From: Bacillota bacterium
Lineage (GTDB): Bacteria; Bacillota; DTU030
Length of the DNA: 9,163 nucleotides
Direction: 5' to 3'
NCBI GenBank assembly: GCA_012842325.1
Contig: DUTA01000061.1
Span: forward strand, 1 to 9,163
Shown here: positions 1 to 6,354 of the stretch, piece after piece
How positions within the stretch are numbered: position 1 is the stretch's first letter
Layout of the letters: the number at the start of each line of letters is the position of its first letter
Made by a program: the position numbers and the translations under genes
The notes under the pieces: generated by a model
What the model saw: the letters and a program-made list of their open reading frames with translations, nothing else
Databases searched by the model: none
Told to the model about the DNA's origin: nothing

Positions 1-69
<69 letters not shown>

Positions 70-79
70 CTGTCAATTA

Positions 80-165
80 TGGTGGAGAGGGCTGGATTCG
101 AACCAGCGAAGGCTACGCCAGCAGATTTACAGTCTGCCCCCTTTGGCCAGCTCGGGAACCTCTCC
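80..165 (-). tRNA. tRNA-Tyr (GTA)
   Basis: On the minus strand the acceptor stem GGAGAGG pairs with CCTCTCC, followed by discriminator A and an encoded CCA (bases 80-82). The anticodon loop contains GTA (bases 128-130 on the plus strand read tac). The gene has the long variable arm expected of class II tRNA-Tyr, which explains its 86-base length. The T arm is GCTGG-TTCGAAT-CCAGC. It is the middle gene of a Thr-Tyr-fMet cluster downstream of sigH. Confidence 0.97.
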
Positions 166-198
166 ACATTTTTTCTCCTTTGTCCACCGGCAGCTAAT

Positions 199-274
199 TG
201 GAGCCGACGACCGGACTCGAACCGGTAACCTGCTGATTACAAGTCAGCTGCTCTGCCAATTGAGCTACGTCGGC
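199..274 (-). tRNA. tRNA-Thr (TGT)
   Basis: This is a 76-base cloverleaf on the minus strand. Acceptor stem GCCGACG pairs with CGTCGGC, followed by discriminator T and an encoded CCA (199-201). The anticodon stem CTGAC is followed by a loop carrying TGT, which reads ACA and related Thr codons. The T arm is ACCGG-TTCGAGT-CCGGT. It is the first gene of the cluster and starts about a dozen bases after the predicted transcription start of the upstream promoter. Confidence 0.97.
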
Positions 275-292
275 TAACCAGCGACGTATTAC

Positions 293-321
293 ATTATACC
301 CACTTCTTCTGCAGAAGTCAA
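293..321 (-). promoter_or_regulatory. sigma-A promoter of the tRNA cluster
   Basis: On the minus strand TTGACT (316-321) and TATAAT (293-298) are separated by exactly 17 bases, almost the full vegetative consensus. The predicted start is near 286, giving a leader of about 12 bases before tRNA-Thr. The spacer contains most of the perfect palindrome CTTCTGCAGAAG (306-317), which runs two bases into the -35 element. The promoter sits in the short gap after the sigH stop, so the tRNAs need not depend on sigH transcription. Confidence 0.88.
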
Positions 322-342
322 GTTCCACCTCTTTGAACCTGT

Positions 343-990
343 TTACATTTCGTCCCTGTTTTCCAGGTACTTTTCCAGTTTCCGCTTCACCCGCTGCAGG
401 GCATTATCGATAGATTTGACATGGCGCTTCAGGTCCCTGGCTATTTCCTGATAGGACTTTCCTTCCAGATAGGCCATCAGCACCTTCCATTCCAGGGAAC
501 TTAAAATCTCGCCCATTTTTTCTTCAATGTCGACGAATTCTTCCCGGTTGATTATCAGTTCCTCTGGATCGGTGATCCTCGTTCCCGAGATAACATCGAG
601 GAGGGTGCGATCGGAATCTTCATCGTAGATGGGCTTATTGAGAGAAATGTAGGAATTTAAGGGTATATGCTTCTGCCGGGTAGCAGTCTTAATGGCAGTT
701 ATGATCTGCCTGGTAATACACAGTTCGGCAAAGGCCCGGAAGGAGGCAAGTTTATCACTCCGGAAATCCCGTATGGCCTTATAGAGCCCAATCATACCTT
801 CCTGGATAATGTCTTCCCGGTCCGCTCCCACCAAAAAGTAGGAGCGCGCCTTGGCCCGGACGAAGTTCTTGTATTTATTGATCAGGAACTCCAAAGCATT
901 ATAACAGCCATCTCTAGCCCGTTCAACTATTTCCTCATCCAGCATGTCTTCATACTCAGGGGTATGCTTATGCTGGGCAGATAGCGTCAC
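343..990 (-). CDS. sigH: RNA polymerase sigma-H factor (Spo0H)
   Basis: Alternative sigma factor that directs RNA polymerase to transition-state and early sporulation promoters in endospore formers. Numbered from the in-frame ATG at 996 (217 aa; B. subtilis SigH has 218), region 2 is very well conserved: NFVRAKARSYFLVGADREDI around residues 44-63, then QEGMIGLYKAIRDF and ELCITRQIITAIKTATRQKH. The region 4 helix-turn-helix is SYQEIARDLKRHVKSIDNAL at 181-200. I prefer the GTG at 990 as start because GGAGG then lies 8 bases upstream; for the ATG at 996 the gap is only 2 bases. It follows the VanW-family gene and precedes the tRNA cluster, and two promoter-like elements lie in its upstream gap. 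Family and function are close to certain; the start codon is inference. Confidence 0.97.
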   Translation of the reverse strand: MTLSAQHKHTPEYEDMLDEEIVERARDGCYNALEFLINKYKNFVRAKARSYFLVGADREDIIQEGMIGLYKAIRDFRSDKLASFRAFAELCITRQIITAIKTATRQKHIPLNSYISLNKPIYDEDSDRTLLDVISGTRITDPEELIINREEFVDIEEKMGEILSSLEWKVLMAYLEGKSYQEIARDLKRHVKSIDNALQRVKRKLEKYLENRDEM

Positions 991-1108
991 TAACATCGCC
1001 TCCGTCTCAGTTATTACGAAACCCTATTGAGCTGGCCTTTTCAGAACCCTTGCGGGTAAACATGCAGACTGGTAGAAAAAACAATAATGCCTCGAAGAGG
1101 AACGAACC

Positions 1109-1117
1109 ATTATACCA
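1109..1117 (-). promoter_or_regulatory. putative second sigH promoter (extended -10)
   Basis: The minus strand reads TGG-TATAAT, a TGn-extended -10 element with TATAAT at 1109-1114. No good -35 is found 16-18 bases upstream (GATGAA at the 17-base position). The extended -10 could compensate, as it does in many Gram-positive promoters. The predicted start is near 1102, giving a leader of about 110 bases. Confidence 0.45.
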
Positions 1118-1140
1118 GGAGGCGCTGTATTTTCATCCCT

Positions 1141-1170
1141 ATTATACCTTAGGCGGCAAAAGCAAGTCAA
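1141..1170 (-). promoter_or_regulatory. sigma-A promoter upstream of sigH
   Basis: TTGACT (1165-1170) and TATAAT (1141-1146) on the minus strand are separated by 18 bases. The element lies 30 bases after the VanW-family stop codon and would give sigH its own vegetative transcript with a leader of about 140 bases. A sigma-A promoter for this gene is also the arrangement known in B. subtilis. Confidence 0.8.
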
Positions 1171-1199
1171 GCTTGTCCCCGGTCCCAGGGGCGGCAGTC

Positions 1200-2537
1200 T
1201 CAGTTCCCCGGCACCGGCCCCCGGCGGAGTACCCGCGGCCGCGGCAGATAAAAGCTCTCACTGACTGTCTCCCGCCCGATTTCCCTTTCCTCCAGGGTTA
1301 CCACCCGCTCAACCCGAACCCGGTAACCCGGTGCCCCGGGCTCCTCCTCCAGCACCTCACCGGGCGGCAGGGTGGGATCGAAGATATATTCAACGGGCGG
1401 CAGGATCTCTTCGCGCTCAACTGTTTCCAGGTGAATTTTCTCCGGTGTCCAGCTTTTCCCCAGCACTGCCACCTCCAGGCGGTCCTCCCGAGTCCCGGCC
1501 ACCACCAGCAGGGGGCTGATTCCCCTGTGGGTCAGCTTAAGGTCCAGGTAATCATAGGCCACCGTGGCATCCAGCCCCAGGGGAATGTAGGCAACAGGCC
1601 GGGAATGGCAGTGGCGTTCAACAACATCCATGCCGGCCAGGAGGGCGGCATGAAAGAGGGTGGAAGAAACCTGGCAGATGCCGCCGCCAATCCCGGGGAC
1701 CAGTTCCAGATTGACCAGCTCCGGCGCCTCCAGGAAGCCATATTCGGGCTCCCGCGGTCCCACAATGTCGTTGAAGGAGAGCATCTCCCCCGGCTCCACC
1801 AAGGTCCCGTCGAGGGCGGCGGCAGCCAGCCGAATATTGGCAGCCCGGTTTTCTTCCTCCCGCGAAAAGATCGTTGTCGCCTGCCCCAGGATGGTGACCT
1901 CACCCAGGGCCAGGATATCCTCCCTGGTGGTTGCCGGCTCAATCTCCCGCACCACCAGGGGAACATGTCCCGGCTGAAAACTTTTTATCGCCCTTTCCAG
2001 ACGCTCCCAGGATGCCCTTTGCTCCAATTCCAGACCCTTCCTGCCCGGAATGACAGCCATGGTGTCCAGGTCCAGGGAGGCATTCCGGGGCCTGCTGTTG
2101 AGCTCCCGGGCCAGGGCGGCAAAATATTCCTCCTCCTTGATTTGGTCCACAACCAGGGAAAGCTCGATCTCCCTGCCCCGCCGCCAGGCCTGCCAGCGCT
2201 CCCGGGCTTGCTCCAGCAGGCTGCCCTTTCTTCCCACCCCGTAGGCCTGCTGCAGCACTGTCTCTCTATCGATCCGGATCCCTATTTCCTCGGGGGTGAG
2301 TTCCCAGACCCGGTCGGCATGGTAGAGGGAGACTGGTTTGGTTTCCAGCTCCCGGGCCAGATCCTCAATGATACTTGCGGCATCCCCCCGGGGCAGCCCG
2401 CCTAGATAGTGGTTGTGGAGCCGCACCCCGTAGACAATCCGGTCGGCAAGGTGGTACTCCAGTCCCAGCCAGAGCCCTGCCGGGAGCAGGAAAAGGGCCA
2501 ACAATACTCCCGCCAGCAGCAGCCGGTTCCTGGCCAT
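1200..2537 (-). CDS. VanW family protein with C-terminal G5 domain
   Basis: A 445-residue protein predicted to act at the cell surface. Residues 5-26 form one hydrophobic segment after a short basic N-terminus, so it is a membrane anchor or uncleaved signal; no lipobox Cys is present. Residues about 77-190 resemble the putative peptidoglycan-binding domain common in this family. The VanW domain spans about 225-360, with signature GGGICQVSSTLFHAALLAG at 284-302 and the HCHSRP motif at 309-314. A G5-like domain fills the C-terminus (about 366-435, VERVVTLEEREIGRETV). The biochemical function of VanW is unknown; the name comes from an accessory gene of vanB-type clusters, but nothing here suggests glycopeptide resistance. 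G5 domains are thought to bind cell-wall glycans. The ATG is 3 bases after the rlmB stop, with GGAG 11 bases upstream inside rlmB. In Bacillus this slot before sigH holds yacP/rae1. Confidence 0.9.
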   Translation of the reverse strand: MARNRLLLAGVLLALFLLPAGLWLGLEYHLADRIVYGVRLHNHYLGGLPRGDAASIIEDLARELETKPVSLYHADRVWELTPEEIGIRIDRETVLQQAYGVGRKGSLLEQARERWQAWRRGREIELSLVVDQIKEEEYFAALARELNSRPRNASLDLDTMAVIPGRKGLELEQRASWERLERAIKSFQPGHVPLVVREIEPATTREDILALGEVTILGQATTIFSREEENRAANIRLAAAALDGTLVEPGEMLSFNDIVGPREPEYGFLEAPELVNLELVPGIGGGICQVSSTLFHAALLAGMDVVERHCHSRPVAYIPLGLDATVAYDYLDLKLTHRGISPLLVVAGTREDRLEVAVLGKSWTPEKIHLETVEREEILPPVEYIFDPTLPPGEVLEEEPGAPGYRVRVERVVTLEEREIGRETVSESFYLPRPRVLRRGPVPGN

Positions 2538-2540
2538 GGG

Positions 2541-3290
2541 TTATTCTGCTCCTTTGGCCGCCCGTTGCCTCAGTATTTCATACATCAGCAGGGAGCCGGC
2601 CACCGAGGCATTGAGGGAGGAAATGCGGCCCCGCATGGGAAGTTGAACCAAAAAATCACACTTTTCCTTTACCAGGCGGCCTATCCCCTTCCCCTCACCC
2701 CCGATAACCACGGCGATGGGTCCGGTCAGGTCGGCAGCAGTGTAGACCTGTTCCCCCTGGGGGTCTGCCCCCACTACCCAGATCCCCTGTCCTTTCAGTT
2801 CCTCGATACAGCGGGCCAGGTTGGGCACCTGGGCCACGGCCATGTATTCCAGGGCCCCGGCCGAGGCCCGGCCGACGGCCGCCGTCAGGCCGGCCGCCCG
2901 CCGCTTCGGCACCACCACGCCGTGGACCCCGGCGCATTCGGCGGTCCGGATCAGGGCTCCCAGGTTGTGGGGGTCCTCAATCCCATCCAAAAGGAGCAGA
3001 AAGGGGTCTTCCCCCCGTTCCCGGGCGATCTGTAAAATCTCCTCCACGGTGGCATATTCCCTGGCCAGGGCCCGGGCAATGACGCCCTGATGCTTGCCGG
3101 TCCCGGACAGGCGGTCCAGGCGTGTTCGGTCTACCTCCTGCACCGGTATCCCCCGCTCCCGGGCCAGCCGCCGCAGCTCCTGCAAGGGGCCGGGCCTGCT
3201 TCCCGCCGCCACCAGGATTTTCCCGATGGGACGCCCGGAACGGAGGGCTTCCAAAACGGCATTGCGCCCCTCGATAATCTCTTCCGCCAC
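2541..3290 (-). CDS. rlmB: 23S rRNA (guanosine-2'-O-)-methyltransferase RlmB, TrmH/SpoU family
   Basis: SAM-dependent ribose methyltransferase of the SPOUT superfamily. The E. coli family member methylates G2251 in the 23S P-loop. The 249-residue length is typical. An N-terminal substrate-binding domain (residues 4-75, starting EIIEGRNAVLEAL) precedes the knotted catalytic domain. Motif 1 is DGIEDPHNLGALIRTAE (102-118, with N109 and R115), motif 2 is IGGEGKGIGRLVKEKCD (196-212) and motif 3 is LPMRGRISSLNASVAGSLL (217-235). Translation starts at GTG with a GGGGGG-type Shine-Dalgarno stretch about 7 bases upstream. It follows thyX by 63 bases and is followed after 3 bases by the VanW-family gene. 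The exact target base is inferred from family; a close paralogue of the SpoU group could modify another G. Confidence 0.94.
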   Translation of the reverse strand: MAEEIIEGRNAVLEALRSGRPIGKILVAAGSRPGPLQELRRLARERGIPVQEVDRTRLDRLSGTGKHQGVIARALAREYATVEEILQIARERGEDPFLLLLDGIEDPHNLGALIRTAECAGVHGVVVPKRRAAGLTAAVGRASAGALEYMAVAQVPNLARCIEELKGQGIWVVGADPQGEQVYTAADLTGPIAVVIGGEGKGIGRLVKEKCDFLVQLPMRGRISSLNASVAGSLLMYEILRQRAAKGAE

Positions 3291-3353
3291 CTCTCGCCCC
3301 CCTTTACCAGCCCCAAACTACCGGCACCGCTATTATTCTACTCCCTGTTTCCA

Positions 3354-4046
3354 TCATTTATGATCCTGGACCAGATCCTGCAGCAAAGGGGCCCGGCCGC
3401 AGGACATCTCCCCCTCATAGCAGACCCCCTCCGTCTCACAGCTGGGCCCGGCCAGGGCAAAGAGGCGGGGTGCCACTTTTCGCACCTCGGCCAGCATTTT
3501 CTCCGCCAGTTCCCGGATCTCCCACTGGGCCCGCTGGCAGCAGCGCAGGCGGAAGAAATTGTGCAGACTCCTGGCATTAAAGGTGGCCACCAGCTTGGTC
3601 TCACAGGCATTGGGGAGCACATAGCGGGCATCTTCCTTGGGGACAATTTTCGCCAGCTTGGCGTAGGCTTCCCTAATCTGCTTCATGGTTTCTTCATAAA
3701 CTGCCAGGGCCTCGGGGTTTTCCCTGACGGCAGGGGGAACAATATAGGCAAAATTGTCCTCAGCCACATAGCGCTGGGACTTCTGGGAATAGGAGGCAAT
3801 CCGATGCCTGACCAGCTGGTGGGACAGGGCCCGGCTGACGCCCTCAATGGCAAAGGTAAAGGTGACATGTTCCGTGGGAGAGAAATGGCCCATTTGGGTC
3901 AGCTTGGCCAGAAATCTATCCACCTTCTCCGGGGTAAAATTCTCCATTATTTCCGCCGCTCCCTGAGGGGAATAGCAGAGGCGGGCGGCGGCCGCCACCG
4001 TTTTTTCCGGCTCCGGCGTATGGTTGATCAGGGTTACCTTCAACAC
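3354..4046 (-). CDS. thyX: FAD-dependent thymidylate synthase ThyX
   Basis: Makes dTMP from dUMP using methylenetetrahydrofolate, with FAD and NADPH as redox partners. It is unrelated to ThyA and frees the cell from producing dihydrofolate in this step. The ThyX signature RHRx7S is complete (R80-H81-R82 to S90 in [14 protein letters not shown], counted from the GTG start). The second conserved block is [20 protein letters not shown] (144-163), followed by FFRLR. The C-terminus has [18 protein letters not shown] (200-217) with three Cys, plus C169-C170. An in-frame ATG exists 45 bases upstream, but GGAGG lies 9 bases before the GTG at 4046, giving 230 aa, and the longer form would overlap mrnC. 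It sits between mrnC and rlmB, where Bacillus has no gene. Confidence 0.96.
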   Translation of the reverse strand: MLKVTLINHTPEPEKTVAAAARLCYSPQGAAEIMENFTPEKVDRFLAKLTQMGHFSPTEHVTFTFAIEGVSRALSHQLVRHRIASYSQKSQRYVAEDNFAYIVPPAVRENPEALAVYEETMKQIREAYAKLAKIVPKEDARYVLPNACETKLVATFNARSLHNFFRLRCCQRAQWEIRELAEKMLAEVRKVAPRLFALAGPSCETEGVCYEGEMSCGRAPLLQDLVQDHK

Positions 4047-4069
4047 GGTTTTCTCCCTCCCATCTTGTC

Positions 4070-4558
4070 TCAGCAAGGCCCGGGGTCGCAAGGGTTTCCT
4101 TCGTCAGCCAGGATAGTGAGGATCTCCTCCAGCCGGTCCCACTTGCCCTTGAGAAAAAGGTAGCCCAGCAGCACCTCAAAGGCAGTGCTGTGACGATATT
4201 CAATTACCCGGGCCCCCCTGGGGACCTGGCCGGTTTTGGCATTCCGACCCCGCCGGACCAGTTCCCTTTCTTCTTCCGTCAGCCGCGCCAAGAGTTCCGA
4301 CAATTTTTGCGCCTGGGCGGAAGCCCGGACCCGCCTGACCGCTTCCCGGTGCAAATCCTCTCCCCGGCACAGCCCGCGGCTGACCAGGTCGGTACGGACA
4401 AAGAGCTCATAGACAGCATCCCCTATGTAGGCCAGGGTCTCCACCGGCAATTGTTCCACAGCCAGAAGGCGGGAGGGAGCCTCCGCCGCCCCCTCCCCCT
4501 TCCTCCTTCCCCCGGCCAGGAGCCGGTAGAAAAAGAGGCGCCATTTCTCCATCCTCAA
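4070..4558 (-). CDS. mrnC: Mini-ribonuclease III
   Basis: A dimeric RNase III-like endonuclease without a double-stranded RNA-binding domain; in B. subtilis it matures the 23S rRNA ends. The diagnostic motif [14 protein letters not shown] is present, containing the acidic residue that binds catalytic metal. The C-terminal block [12 protein letters not shown]...[26 protein letters not shown] is typical of the family. Length is about 162 aa, in the normal range. I place the start at TTG (4556-4558) because GGAGG lies 7 bases upstream, inside the last codons of cysS. The ATG at 4550-4552 (160 aa) would be 13 bases from it and is the alternative. A longer frame back to 4654 runs entirely antiparallel to no signal and overlaps cysS, so it was dropped. 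The gene follows cysS by 4 bases, as in Bacillus. Confidence 0.93.
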   Translation of the reverse strand: MRMEKWRLFFYRLLAGGRRKGEGAAEAPSRLLAVEQLPVETLAYIGDAVYELFVRTDLVSRGLCRGEDLHREAVRRVRASAQAQKLSELLARLTEEERELVRRGRNAKTGQVPRGARVIEYRHSTAFEVLLGYLFLKGKWDRLEEILTILADEGNPCDPGPC

Positions 4559-4562
4559 CCCC

Positions 4563-6005
4563 CTACCTCCGCCGGTAGCGTACCCCCTGAGGGGTATCCT
4601 CCAGGATAATGCCCAGCCGGCCCAGCCGCTCCCTGATGCTGTCGGCCAGGGCAAAGTCCTTCCTCTTCCTCGCTTCCTGGCGAATGTCGATAATCAGCTG
4701 CAGCAGCTCCTCCTCCAGGCTGTCGGCAGCAGCCTTTTCCGCCGCCGGCAACAAGCCCAGGACAGCAGCGATGGTCCGGAAGGCCTCCCGGGCCCGGGCC
4801 AGGGCCGCTTTGTCCTCCCCTGTGGTCAGGGGTTCCCGCAGGAAACTGTTGATCTCCCGGGTGAGGTCAAAAAGGACGCCAACGGCCAGGGCCGTGTTAA
4901 AATCATCATCCATGGCCTCGACAAATTTGGTCTCGGCCTCCCCGGCCCGGTCCAGGAGGTTCCGGGCCCGTTCCGACAATTTCCCTTTTTCCAGGGGCAG
5001 ATCTCCCTGCCGGCCCAGAACCTGCTCCATCCCCTCCCAGGCATTCTGGAGCCGCTCCCAGCCCCGCTGGGCGGCGGCCAGTTTTTCCAGGTCGAAATCG
5101 ATGGGGCTCCGGTAATGGGTGGACAAAAGGGCAAGGCGCAGGGCCATCCCCGAATACTGCCGGCAGGCCTCCCTGATAGTAATTACATTGCCGACAGATT
5201 TTGCCATCTTTTCCCCGCTGAAATTGACGAAACCGTTGTGGAGCCAGTAGCGGACAAAAGGTTTGCCCGTGTAGGCTTCCGTCTGGGCAATCTCGTTCTC
5301 GTGGTGGGGAAAGATCAGGTCCACCCCCCCGCCGTGGAAGTCAAAGGTGTCCCCCAAATATTTGTGGGACATGACGGAGCACTCGATGTGCCAGCCCGGC
5401 CGCCCCTTGCCCCAGGGGCTGTCCCAGGCTATCTCCCCCGGCTTGGCCCGCTTCCAGAGGGCAAAGTCCATGGGGTGAGCCTTCTTCTCATCGACTTCCA
5501 CCCTGGCCCCGGCCCGCATTTCCTCCAGGCTGCGCCCCGAAAGTTTGCCGTACTCGGCAAACCGGGTCACATCGTAATAGACGTCGCCGTCGACCTCATA
5601 GGCGTAGCCCTTCTCAATCAGGCCCTGGACCATCTCGATAATGTCGTCGATATGCTCGGTAACCCGGGGATAGATATGGGCCCGCAGGATCCCCAGGGCG
5701 TCCATATCGGCAAAATATTCGGCAATATACTTATCCGCTATTTCCCCCGGGGTCTTCCCCTCCTGGGCCGCCCGGGCAATGATCTTGTCGTCCACGTCGG
5801 TGAAATTCTGGACATGGAAGACATCATAGCCCCGGTATTCCAGGTAGCGGCGGATGACATCCCACACCACATAGGGCCTGGCATTGCCCACATGGCAGTA
5901 ATTGTAGGGGGTCACCCCGCAGACATAAATGCTCACCTTATTCCCTTCCCGGGGCTTAAACTCCTCCTTGGTCCTGGTCAGGGTATTGTAGACACGAAGC
6001 GCCAT
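4563..6005 (-). CDS. cysS: cysteinyl-tRNA synthetase
   Basis: Class I aminoacyl-tRNA synthetase that charges tRNA-Cys in the cytoplasm. The 480-residue length is normal. The HIGH-type motif is [13 protein letters not shown] (HVGN at 38-41) and the KMSKS motif is KMAKS (266-270). The zinc ligands that give specificity for cysteine are all in place: C29, C209 (HIECS), H234 and E238 (FPHHENE). Residues about 350-415 form the DALR-type helical anticodon region. The ATG has GGAGG 7 bases upstream. Transcription into the gene is controlled by the T-box leader directly upstream, and mrnC is tightly coupled downstream. In many Bacilli cysE precedes it; here it does not. Confidence 0.98.
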   Translation of the reverse strand: MALRVYNTLTRTKEEFKPREGNKVSIYVCGVTPYNYCHVGNARPYVVWDVIRRYLEYRGYDVFHVQNFTDVDDKIIARAAQEGKTPGEIADKYIAEYFADMDALGILRAHIYPRVTEHIDDIIEMVQGLIEKGYAYEVDGDVYYDVTRFAEYGKLSGRSLEEMRAGARVEVDEKKAHPMDFALWKRAKPGEIAWDSPWGKGRPGWHIECSVMSHKYLGDTFDFHGGGVDLIFPHHENEIAQTEAYTGKPFVRYWLHNGFVNFSGEKMAKSVGNVITIREACRQYSGMALRLALLSTHYRSPIDFDLEKLAAAQRGWERLQNAWEGMEQVLGRQGDLPLEKGKLSERARNLLDRAGEAETKFVEAMDDDFNTALAVGVLFDLTREINSFLREPLTTGEDKAALARAREAFRTIAAVLGLLPAAEKAAADSLEEELLQLIIDIRQEARKRKDFALADSIRERLGRLGIILEDTPQGVRYRRR

Positions 6006-6027
6006 CGTTTTCCCTCCTTTTCCTTAT

Positions 6028-6063
6028 AAAAAACGGGTCACCATCACAGAGACGGCGAGCCCG
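6028..6063 (-). terminator. T-box intrinsic terminator of cysS
   Basis: On the minus strand CGGG-(C bulge)-TCGCCGTC pairs with GATGGTGA-CCCG around a TCTGT loop (12 pairs including two G:T), followed by six T at 6033-6028. Its 5' arm uses bases of the T-box element (6063-6061) and of the segment enclosed by the antiterminator, so the two structures exclude each other. The hairpin ends 22 bases before the cysS ATG. Confidence 0.9.
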
Positions 6064-6297
6064 CGGTTCCACTCTATTTGGATATTAGAATATCCCCCTC
6101 AACGGGTATCTCCCCCGGCCGAAGGGGGGCGATGCCCGGCTACGCTAACGGGTAAACCCGGCGGCACCTACTTGCACCATGCTTTTGGCACCGCGGCTTC
6201 GAGGCGCACTTCGGAGCCCCTCGCACCTGGGGATCACTTGCAGCCATGGTGATCCCTCTCTGCCAGGGTCAGGACCCTACTCCTCCTCGGCATTGCC
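6028..6297 (-). promoter_or_regulatory. T-box riboswitch, cysteine-specific, upstream of cysS
   Basis: A tRNA-sensing leader that lets transcription enter cysS when tRNA-Cys is uncharged. Stem I is closed by GGCA (6297-6294) with TGCC (6190-6187) and CGAGG (6289-6285) with CCTCG (6204-6200). The specifier-loop AGTA (6281-6278) faces CGAAG followed by TGC (6208-6206), a Cys codon. The distal part has CCTG/CAGG, the CAGAGAG element and the hairpin GGGATCAC/GTGATCCC (6256-6249/6237-6230). A conserved ACCCGTTA lies near 6152-6145, and a GC-rich stem III lies at 6129-6112. The antiterminator contains AGAGTGGAACCGCGG (6075-6061), with ATAGAG (6077-6072) pairing CTCTGT (6051-6046). Its bulge TGGA (6071-6068) is complementary to UCCA, the U73-CCA end typical of tRNA-Cys. 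I see no clear promoter between the gltX stop and stem I, so it may act on read-through from gltX. Confidence 0.95.
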
Positions 6298-6354
6298 TTT
6301 GCCCTCTTTATTCTTCTATCCTATGTCCCTGCCGCCGGACGGTGCCGGCTCACC

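Noticed and set aside
112..179. Possible 18-codon peptide on the minus strand with AAAGGAG before ATG
   Set aside because: It starts just before and then runs through tRNA-Tyr; the Shine-Dalgarno-like bases are in the tRNA spacer and are most simply chance.
1174..1188. CCCC/GGGG hairpin after the VanW-family stop
   Set aside because: A four-pair stem with a 7-base loop and no T run is too weak to call a terminator.
1050..2405. 451-codon open frame on the plus strand
   Set aside because: It lies antisense to the VanW-family gene, is rich in Pro/Gly/Gln with no recognisable motif, and is explained by the high GC of the opposite frame.
3291..3353. TAGAAT -10-like box in the thyX-rlmB gap
   Set aside because: No acceptable -35 (CATAAA at 17 bases) and no extended -10, so a promoter for rlmB is not supported.
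3090..4163. 357-codon open frame on the plus strand
   Set aside because: It spans antisense parts of rlmB, thyX and mrnC, has no ribosome-binding site that stands out and no domain signature.
4559..4654. Longer mrnC frame beginning at an ATG inside cysS
   Set aside because: The extra residues are not Mini-III-like and would require a 92-base overlap with cysS; the ribosome-binding site supports a start at 4558 or 4552.
5115..6029. 304-codon open frame on the plus strand
   Set aside because: Antisense shadow of cysS, with composition typical of GC-rich reverse frames.
6334..6349. Hairpin GCCGG-CACCGT-CCGGC just after the gltX stop
   Set aside because: The stem has only five pairs and no T run follows, so I do not call it a terminator; transcription may continue into the T-box.
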